Below are positions 9,776 through 15,158 of a DNA stretch of 15,158 nucleotides, one piece after another. The translations under genes and the position numbers were made by a program. Source of the DNA: JBFWUM01 sp050247255 (lineage in GTDB: Bacteria > Acidobacteriota > Vicinamibacteria > Vicinamibacterales > UBA2999); contig JBFWUM010000071.1 in the NCBI GenBank assembly GCA_050247255.1, positions 1-15,158 of the forward strand, written 5' to 3'. Below the pieces are notes generated by a model. That model did not search any database, was not told the DNA's origin, and saw only the letters and a program-made list of their open reading frames with translations. The first letter of the stretch is position 1. Every line of letters begins with the position of its first letter.

Positions 9776-11023
9776 TCATCTCTCGAGCGAGCCGGCGACC
9801 CGCAGCGCCTCGCCGCGGGCCGTTTCCACGCGGGTGACCCATGGCTGGTGTCCCGGCAGGACCAGCCGGACGACGTGCGTCCCGGGGTCGACGTCGCGGC
9901 GCAGCGGGGTGGTGCCAACGAGGGCACCATCCACAAACACCTGCGCTCCGCTTGGGCGCGAATCAACGATGATTTCTGCGGTCCGGGGGTCCGGGGGTCC
10001 GGGGGTCCGGGGGTCGGGTTCGGGGGTTCGAGGGTCCGAAGCTCCGACAGTCGGGTTCACAGATTCGGCGGGCGGAGGCGCCGGTGGCGGTGATGCAGCC
10101 TCCGGCTCCGGAGCGCGCGCAGCCGTTCCGCCAGTCCCCTGCGTCTCCCGACCTTCGGACCTCGCACCTTCGGACCTCCGGACCTCCGGCCCCCCGGACC
10201 GTTGGGCCGCCAGGTACCCTCCCCCGAGGCCGACCGCCACGCCGAGCAGAACGATGGCAATAGCCTTGGAGACCGGCCACCCCGCGGCGCGCCTCGGTTC
10301 TGGTGGCGCCGCGACAGGGGTCAACTGCTCGATCAGCGGCTCATTCACCGGCACCTCGGGCGGCGTCGACGTGTGCAGGCTGGCGACGAACGCCAGCGCC
10401 GACTCGGGCACCTCGAGCCGCAGCGGCGGATCACCGGCGGCGGCGCAGGTAATTCGCGCCAGCGCCTCGACGTCGTTGCGCACCTCCACCTCGATCCCGG
10501 CGCTGGCCACGGCTGGCGCGAGGCCGAAGCCGGCGACGGCGGCGTGGTCATCGCCCAGGTAGATGTCCGCCGGCGTCAGCGCCCCGTGATGCACGCCGGC
10601 CGCCGCCGCGAAGTCGATGGCGGCCGCGACGCGGGTGAGTGACGGCAGCAGCGGCTCGAGCGCAATCGCGCCCTCGCGCGTCAGCCGCGCCTCGAGCGAC
10701 TCGCCCGCGCCCCACGCGTGGACGATGTACGGGGTCTCGCCATGCAGGCCGTGGGTCAACGGCTTCAGGATGCCGGGATGATCGAGCGGGGCGTCGCACA
10801 GCGCGGCGAACGCCACGAGCAACGCCTCGCGCTGCTCCGAGGTGAGCGGGAGCGCAATCGTCCGGACGACCACCGGCCGCCCACCCTCGTCTACAGCAGT
10901 GAAAACCGGACCAAACCGCCCTTCGCCCGCCAGATTGCGCACACGAACGGCACCAAACGCACGTGGATCAGCGTCAAACACCTGGTTGACCTTCTGGCGG
11001 GGGAAGTCCTGCGATCGTAACAC
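9776..11023 (-). CDS. Kinase-like (pseudokinase) membrane protein with C-terminal PEGA domain
   Basis: A 415-residue protein with an N-terminal Ser/Thr-kinase-like fold (about 25-215), a membrane span (about 251-272), a Pro/Arg/Glu-rich linker (273-348) and a PEGA domain (349-412: IIVDSRPSGAQVFVDGALVG ... HVVRLVLPGHQPW). A glycine loop is kept (GEGRFGPVF, 33-41), but catalytic residues are not: the VAIK lysine is Arg54 (VVVRTI), the HRD loop reads HHGALTPADI (145-154) with Gly for the catalytic Asp, and DFG reads GFG (165-167). It is therefore probably a non-phosphorylating scaffold or sensor; the ligand and role are unknown. PEGA would lie outside the inner membrane if the kinase-like part is cytoplasmic. 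Start: GTG 11023 gives the longest frame, but GTG 10981 has a better Shine-Dalgarno (AGAAGG, 8 nt upstream) and would remove 14 residues. It lies 34 bp before carA, same strand. The linker is encoded by octamer tandem repeats. Confidence 0.85.
   Translation of the reverse strand: MLRSQDFPRQKVNQVFDADPRAFGAVRVRNLAGEGRFGPVFTAVDEGGRPVVVRTIALPLTSEQREALLVAFAALCDAPLDHPGILKPLTHGLHGETPYIVHAWGAGESLEARLTREGAIALEPLLPSLTRVAAAIDFAAAAGVHHGALTPADIYLGDDHAAVAGFGLAPAVASAGIEVEVRNDVEALARITCAAAGDPPLRLEVPESALAFVASLHTSTPPEVPVNEPLIEQLTPVAAPPEPRRAAGWPVSKAIAIVLLGVAVGLGGGYLAAQRSGGPEVRRSEGARSEGRETQGTGGTAARAPEPEAASPPPAPPPAESVNPTVGASDPRTPEPDPRTPGPPDPRTAEIIVDSRPSGAQVFVDGALVGTTPLRRDVDPGTHVVRLVLPGHQPWVTRVETARGEALRVAGSLER
9981..10012. 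repeat. Perfect octamer tandem repeat, 4 x GTCCGGGG, within the kinase-like gene
   Basis: Four exact head-to-tail copies of GTCCGGGG, followed by a degenerate GTCGGGTTCGGGG tail to about 10025. On the coding (minus) strand it encodes the PDPRTPGPPDPRT linker directly before the PEGA domain. The unit is 8 bp, so gain or loss of one copy shifts the reading frame. Confidence 0.9.
10151..10200. repeat. Degenerate octamer tandem array (ACCTTCGG/ACCTCCGG) within the kinase-like gene
   Basis: Six adjoining units start at 10151, 10159, 10166, 10174, 10182 and 10190; all are 8 bp except the second, ACCTCGC, which is 7 bp. Read on the minus strand they are GGTCCGGA/GGTCCGAA, the same octamer family as the plus-strand GGTCCGGG array at 9981-10012 but in opposite orientation. 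They encode the linker just outside the membrane span (about residues 277-293, GGPEVRRSEGARSEG). Confidence 0.75.
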
Positions 11024-11069
11024 GTAACTTCAGGTGGCCCAATGCGTTACACCCAACCGCGGCGTTGTC

Positions 11070-11099
11070 TTGACAGTGCGCGCAACCGTCTGAGACAGT
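11070..11099 (+). promoter_or_regulatory. Candidate promoter for bshC
   Basis: A perfect -35 TTGACA (11070-11075), an 18-nt spacer and a weak -10 GACAGT (11094-11099, 3/6 to consensus). Predicted transcription would start at about 11106, essentially at the GTG start codon (11107). The 83-bp region 11024-11106 is the divergent gap between the kinase-like gene and bshC. I found no convincing minus-strand promoter in it. Confidence 0.4.
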
Positions 11100-11106
11100 A
11101 GCCGCG

Positions 11107-12753
11107 GTGCTCTCCCAGTCTGGTCTGGCAACCTCCGCACGCCTTCCCTTCGATGTTCGACGTTTCCCCTGGGTCAGGCGGCTCGCGTCCGATTACTGCT
11201 TTGATTTCGAACGGCTCGCGCCCTTCTTCGCCGGTAATCCGGCCACGCCGGGCGCCTGGGCCGAGGCCATTGCCCGGGTGCAGGCCCATCCGCGCCAGCG
11301 CGACGCGGTCGCCGACATCCTGGTGGCTCAACAGCGCCGCCGCCAGGCGCCGCCTGAGGCCGAGGCGGCCACGGCGCAGCTCCGCGATCCCAGGTGCGTG
11401 GCCATCGTCACCGGCCAGCAGGCAGGGTTGCTGGGCGGGCCGCTGTTCACGCTGCTGAAGGCGCTCACGGCGCTTCGGCTCGCCGAGCGCGTCCGCGCCG
11501 AGCATCACGTGCCGGCCGTGGCGATCTTCTGGATCGACGCGGAGGACCACGACTGGGATGAAGTCCGCCAGGTCGGCGTGTTCGACGGCGAGTTCGGCGC
11601 CCACGCCGTCGCGGTCGGCAATCCGCCCGGCGCGCGCGAACGCCCGGTTGCGCAGGTGCAGCTCGATGCGTCGATAGACGAGGCGCTCGCCGCGTTGGAG
11701 GCGACGCTGCCGAAGACCGACTTCACGCCGGAGCTGCTCGCCACGATTCGCCAAGCGTACCGCGCGGGCACCGGCATGGCCGAGGCGTTCGGCCGCTTCC
11801 TCGACGCGGTGCTCGGCCCGCGCGGCCTGGTGGTCTACGACGCGTCCGATCCCACGAGCAAGCCGCTGGCTGCCGACCTCTTCGTCCGCGAAGTCGAGCA
11901 GGGACGCACGTCGCAGCTGGCGGCGGATGCCGGCGCCCGGCTCGACGCGGCCGGGTATCACGCGCAGGTCACGCCACACGCCGGGAACCTGGCCCTGTTC
12001 GACATCACCGAGGGGCGGCAGGGCATTCGCCAGGACGGCGATCGCTTCCTTGTCGGCGAGACCGCTGTCACCCGGGACGCGCTGCTCGCGCGCCTCCGCC
12101 AGCGGCCGCAGGACTTCAGCCCCAACGTCCTGCTGCGCCCGCTGGTGCAGGACACGCTCTTCCCGACGATCTGTTACGTGGCCGGCCCGAACGAGCTCGC
12201 CTACCTCGGGCAGCTGCGCGGCGTCTACGACGCCTTCGGCATGCCGATGCCGCTGATGGCCCAGCGCGCCAGCGCCACGCTGGTGGATTCCAACGCGCTG
12301 CGCTTCCTCACCAGGCATGAATTTCCGCTCGAAGGGCTGCGCGCGCAGGACGAATCCGCGCTCAACCAGCTGCTCGAGGCGCAGCTGCCACCGGGCGTCG
12401 AGGCGACGCTCGAGGACGCGCGACGAGTGATCCAGGAGCGGATGGAGGCGGTGGCCGGCGAGGTGCCGCAGATTGACGCGACGCTCGAGGGCGCCGCGCG
12501 ATCGACGCTCGGGCGCATGCAGGACGACCTGAAGAAGCTGCACAACAAGATCATCCAGGCGGCCAAGCGGAAGGACGAGACGCTGCGGCGCCAGTTCAAG
12601 CACGCGCAGGCGCAGGCGTTTCCCGGCGGCCATCCGCAGGAACGCGAGATCGGCTTCGTGTCGTTCCTCAACCAGTACGGTCCCGGGCTCGTCGACCGGC
12701 TCGGCGACGAGATCACCCTCGACATGGGGGTCCATTGGGTCGTTTCGATCTGA
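11107..12753 (+). CDS. bshC: Putative cysteine ligase of bacillithiol synthesis, BshC
   Basis: BshC joins cysteine to glucosaminyl-malate in the last step of bacillithiol synthesis, making the main low-molecular-weight thiol of bacteria that lack glutathione. The protein has 548 residues (family about 540) and shows the diagnostic motifs VTGQQAGLLGGPLFTLLKA (101-119), FWIDAEDHDWDEV (141-153), LFPTICYVAGPNELAYLGQL (351-370) and LMAQRASATLVD (383-394). A long helical, probably coiled-coil, segment (about 413-505) precedes the C-terminal GFVSFLNQYGPGLVDRL. The GTG start at 11107 gives the usual short lead-in to the LPFDVRRFPWVR region; no in-frame alternative lies just upstream. There is no clear Shine-Dalgarno, which together with the promoter position suggests a near-leaderless mRNA. 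bshA and bshB are not in this window. The 3' end overlaps the penicillin-binding protein gene by 19 nt. Confidence 0.96.
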   Translation: MLSQSGLATSARLPFDVRRFPWVRRLASDYCFDFERLAPFFAGNPATPGAWAEAIARVQAHPRQRDAVADILVAQQRRRQAPPEAEAATAQLRDPRCVAIVTGQQAGLLGGPLFTLLKALTALRLAERVRAEHHVPAVAIFWIDAEDHDWDEVRQVGVFDGEFGAHAVAVGNPPGARERPVAQVQLDASIDEALAALEATLPKTDFTPELLATIRQAYRAGTGMAEAFGRFLDAVLGPRGLVVYDASDPTSKPLAADLFVREVEQGRTSQLAADAGARLDAAGYHAQVTPHAGNLALFDITEGRQGIRQDGDRFLVGETAVTRDALLARLRQRPQDFSPNVLLRPLVQDTLFPTICYVAGPNELAYLGQLRGVYDAFGMPMPLMAQRASATLVDSNALRFLTRHEFPLEGLRAQDESALNQLLEAQLPPGVEATLEDARRVIQERMEAVAGEVPQIDATLEGAARSTLGRMQDDLKKLHNKIIQAAKRKDETLRRQFKHAQAQAFPGGHPQEREIGFVSFLNQYGPGLVDRLGDEITLDMGVHWVVSI

Positions 12754-15071
12754 AGAAGCGGGTCCGGCGTTTCCAGAAACGCCCGGCGTGGGTGCGCTAC
12801 CTCACGTACACCAGCCTCGCCATCCTGCTTGCCGCCTTCGGGATCGTCACCTACCTGTACCTCTCCTATGCGCGGCTGATCGACGAACGGCTGAACGGCG
12901 AGCGCGAGCGCACGCTGCCGCGCGTGTACGCCCGGCCGGTGGAACTGCGCGTCGGCCAGCCGCTCACCGTCGCCGAGCTGGTGGCGCGGCTCAACGACCT
13001 CGGGTTCGCGAATCGCGAGTCGGCTGACGCGCCGGGCGAGTTCACCATCCGCGACGGCGGCATCATCCTGCGGCCGCGGACGGGCGAACGCGCCGACTCC
13101 CCCGTCCGCATTTCGTTCACCGCGGCCGGGAGCATCCGCAGCATCCAGGCGGCCGACGGGGACGACATGCAGACCGTGCGTCTCGGCGCGCCGCTGCTCA
13201 CCGCGCTGATGACCAGCGCCGGGCGCGAACGCCGCCGCACGGTGGCGCTCGACACCATCCCGCTGCACATGCAGCAGGCGGTCCTGGCCATCGAGGACCA
13301 GAACTTCTACTACCACCCCGGCTTCAACCCGGTGACGACGATTGCCGCCGCCGTGACGACGGTCATGGGGTCCGAGAACCCCGTCGGCGGCAGCACGATC
13401 ACCCAGCAGCTGGCGCGGATGTTCTTCCTGGCCGACGAGTTCAACGCCGAGATGCGCAGCGGCACCCGCGGCCGCACCTGGGACTCGTACGTGCGCAAGG
13501 CGCGCGAGATCTTCATGTCGATGGTGCTGGAGCAGCGCGCGTCGAAGGACGAGATCCTCGAGCTGTACCTGAACGACGTCTACCTCGGGCAGCGCGGATC
13601 GTTTGCCATCCACGGCGTCGCCGAGGCCTCGCGGCTGTTCTTCGGCAAGGACGTCGCCAACCTGAGCGTCGCCGAGGCGGCGGTCATCGCCGGCGCCATC
13701 CAGAACCCGAGCCTCCGCTCGCCGTTCGCCAACCCCGAGCGCTCGATGGAGCGCCGCAACGTCGTCCTGGCGGCGATGGCGGACGAAGAGTTCGTCACCG
13801 CGGAGGTCGCCGACCGCGCGTCGAAGGAGCCGCTCCAGGTCGTCGCCCGCGCCGTCGACAACGCCGCTCCCTATTTCGTCGACATGGTGGCTGACGAGGT
13901 CGCCGAGGCGTTCCCCGGCATCACCGCGCAGGCCGGCAATGTCGACGTCTACACCACGCTCGACATGGACCTGCAGCGGGTGGCGCTCGACGCCGTCCGC
14001 AACGGGCTGGAGCGCGTCGACGAGCTGTTGGCGCGCCGCCGGCGGCCGCAGCGCGCGCAGGCGGCGCTCATCGCCGTCGATCCGCGCACCGGCGAGATCC
14101 TCGCGATGGTCGGCGGCCGCTCGTACAACGTCTCGCAGTACAACCGGGCCATCGTCTCGAGGAGGCAGCCCGGCTCGACCTTCAAGCCGTTCGTCTTCCT
14201 TGCCGCGCTCGACTCGGCACAGGAGCTCGGGCGCTACGACTTCAGCCCGGCCTCGCTGACGCCCGACGAGCCGACGACCTTCACGTTCGATGACCAGTTG
14301 TGGGAGCCGAAGAACTACGAGCACCCGAACTACGACGGGCTGATCACCTGGCGCCAGGCGCTGGCGATGTCGCGCAACCTCGGCACCATCCACGTTGCGC
14401 AGGAGGTCGGCTTCGACCGCGTGGCCGCGTTCTGGCGCAAGGTCGGCGTCGGCGCCCCGGTCGCCGGCTACCCGTCGATCACGCTCGGCGTATTCGAGAT
14501 CACGCCCTACGAACTGGCGGAGGCGTACACGCTGTTCACCAACGGCGGATCTGTACGCCCGCTGCGGGCGATCGATCGGATCGAGACCGAGGCGCGCACG
14601 CTGCGCGCGGCGGCGCCGGAGCTGCGGCCCGTCGCCAGCCCGCAGTCGGCGTATCTCGTCACCAGCATGATGCGCAGCGTGCTGAACGAGGGCACCGGCA
14701 CCGCGGCGCGCGCCAACGGCTTCACCGCCGATGCCGCCGGCAAGAGCGGCACGACCAACGACCAGCGCGATGCCTGGTTCGTCGGCTTCACGCCGGAACT
14801 GCTGACGGTCGTCTGGGTCGGCTTCGATGACAACCAACCGGTGTCGCTGACCGGCTCACAGGCGGCGCTGCCCATCTGGACCGAGTTCATGCGCAACGCC
14901 AGCGCCGGCCGCGACAACGCGACCTTCGAGCCGCCCGACGAGGGCATCACCTGGGCCGAGATCGATCGCGACACCGGCAGGCTGGCGCTCCCCACCTGCC
15001 CGCGGGTGTACACCGAGGCGTTCGCTGCGGGCTCGGAGCCGGGCGAATACTGCGAATTGCATCGCTGGTAG
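12735..15071 (+). CDS. Bifunctional class A penicillin-binding protein (PBP1b-like, with UB2H domain)
   Basis: Inner-membrane peptidoglycan synthase with glycosyltransferase and transpeptidase activity in the periplasm. It has 778 residues. A basic cytoplasmic N-terminus precedes the membrane span (about 21-43). Residues about 61-150 resemble the UB2H domain of PBP1b (LPRVYARPVELRVGQPL, ELVARLNDLGF, GEFTI). The GT51 domain shows the catalytic Glu187 (AIEDQNFYYHPG), GGSTITQQLARMFF (218-231), ELYLNDVYLGQ (276-286) and AGAIQNPS (319-326). The transpeptidase domain has S481-T-F-K484 (PGSTFKPF), S546-R-N548 and K670-S-G-T. The C-terminus carries a cysteine pair, C755 (LPTCPRVYTEAF) and C773 (GEYCELH). 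The start is TTG 12735, inside bshC with a GGGG tract upstream; the next in-frame option is at residue 20 and would cut into the membrane span. The overlap implies coupled translation. It is PBP1b-like in layout, but the family symbol is not assigned. Confidence 0.95.
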   Translation: MGRFDLKKRVRRFQKRPAWVRYLTYTSLAILLAAFGIVTYLYLSYARLIDERLNGERERTLPRVYARPVELRVGQPLTVAELVARLNDLGFANRESADAPGEFTIRDGGIILRPRTGERADSPVRISFTAAGSIRSIQAADGDDMQTVRLGAPLLTALMTSAGRERRRTVALDTIPLHMQQAVLAIEDQNFYYHPGFNPVTTIAAAVTTVMGSENPVGGSTITQQLARMFFLADEFNAEMRSGTRGRTWDSYVRKAREIFMSMVLEQRASKDEILELYLNDVYLGQRGSFAIHGVAEASRLFFGKDVANLSVAEAAVIAGAIQNPSLRSPFANPERSMERRNVVLAAMADEEFVTAEVADRASKEPLQVVARAVDNAAPYFVDMVADEVAEAFPGITAQAGNVDVYTTLDMDLQRVALDAVRNGLERVDELLARRRRPQRAQAALIAVDPRTGEILAMVGGRSYNVSQYNRAIVSRRQPGSTFKPFVFLAALDSAQELGRYDFSPASLTPDEPTTFTFDDQLWEPKNYEHPNYDGLITWRQALAMSRNLGTIHVAQEVGFDRVAAFWRKVGVGAPVAGYPSITLGVFEITPYELAEAYTLFTNGGSVRPLRAIDRIETEARTLRAAAPELRPVASPQSAYLVTSMMRSVLNEGTGTAARANGFTADAAGKSGTTNDQRDAWFVGFTPELLTVVWVGFDDNQPVSLTGSQAALPIWTEFMRNASAGRDNATFEPPDEGITWAEIDRDTGRLALPTCPRVYTEAFAAGSEPGEYCELHRW

Positions 15072-15080
15072 ATCGTGGGG

Positions 15081-15103
15081 GCCGGCTTCAGCCGGCGCTG
15101 AAG
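15081..15103. repeat. Hairpin-forming repeat after the penicillin-binding protein gene
   Basis: Two mutually exclusive perfect stems overlap here: GCCGGC-TTCA-GCCGGC (15081-15096) and CTTCAGC-CGGC-GCTGAAG (15086-15103). It starts 9 bp after the stop codon. No uridine tract follows, so it is a weak candidate for an intrinsic terminator; a REP-like intergenic element is at least as likely. Confidence 0.6.
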
Positions 15104-15142
15104 TTCCCTGTTCCACCGTTCCAAGTTCCGAGTTCGTGTTCA
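15103..15142. repeat. GTTCC short tandem array with about 7-bp period
   Basis: GTTCC begins at 15103, 15110, 15118 and 15125, followed by GTTCG at 15132 and GTTCA at 15138, so the spacing is 7, 8, 7, 7 and 6 bp. It lies outside any gene. The remaining bases to the window end show no recognisable feature. Confidence 0.6.
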
Positions 15143-15158
15143 GGTGCGACGCCGTCCG

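Noticed and set aside
11087..11099. TGAGAC half-site upstream of bshC as a fourth operator
   Set aside because: CGTCTGAGACAGT lacks the second RTCTCA arm at the right spacing, and bshC is not an iron-uptake gene.
11047..12735. 562-codon open frame on the minus strand opposite bshC
   Set aside because: Same shadow composition; BshC motifs on the plus strand are diagnostic.
12225..14837. 870-codon open frame on the minus strand opposite bshC and the penicillin-binding protein gene
   Set aside because: Composition is that of a reverse-complement shadow (Arg/Asp/Val/Ala/His runs), with no domain signature; it spans two well-supported genes on the other strand.

Overview
The window reads as chromosomal DNA from a high-GC, diderm (outer-membrane-bearing) bacterium, most likely an Acidobacteriota of the Vicinamibacteria type. 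This rests on four things: a TonB-dependent outer-membrane receptor, a secreted protein with the VWFA-related domain common in Acidobacteria, a BshC bacillithiol enzyme, and a PEGA-domain kinase-like protein. The assignment is inference from gene content; no rRNA or other taxonomic marker is present.

Layout. Seven genes run on the minus strand, read from about 11.0 kb down to position 1. They are a kinase-like PEGA protein (9776-11023), carA (8602-9741), carB (5343-8594), a VWA protein (4420-5310), a PepSY membrane protein (3131-4312), a TonB-dependent siderophore receptor (648-3062) and a PiuC/YbiX-type iron dioxygenase (644 to beyond the left edge). Two genes run on the plus strand from a short divergent intergenic region: bshC (11107-12753) and a bifunctional class A penicillin-binding protein (12735-15071), which overlaps bshC. 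The last 87 bases hold a hairpin-forming repeat and a short GTTCC tandem array.

How the genes work together. The left third is an iron-acquisition cassette. The receptor imports a ferric siderophore across the outer membrane, the PepSY protein is a probable inner-membrane ferric-siderophore reductase, and the PiuC-type Fe(II)/2-oxoglutarate enzyme is the usual partner of Fiu/PiuA receptors. The centre encodes both subunits of carbamoyl-phosphate synthetase (pyrimidine and arginine precursor). The right side couples low-molecular-weight thiol synthesis (bacillithiol) with cell-wall synthesis through overlapping genes.

Most notable structure. Three near-identical 15-bp palindromes (consensus TGAGAY-N3-RTCTCA) lie only around the iron genes. 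Two bracket a good sigma-70-like promoter for the PepSY gene and one abuts the receptor start codon. They have the 7-1-7 geometry of a Fur box but a different core, and probably mark an iron operator. Other unusual items are an out-of-register octamer tandem repeat inside the kinase-like gene (a possible frameshift switch), loss of kinase catalytic residues in that protein, and a CACGAA-type repeat that encodes the VWA signal peptide and forms an inverted repeat around its start codon. I found no mobile element, CRISPR array, RNA gene or defence system.
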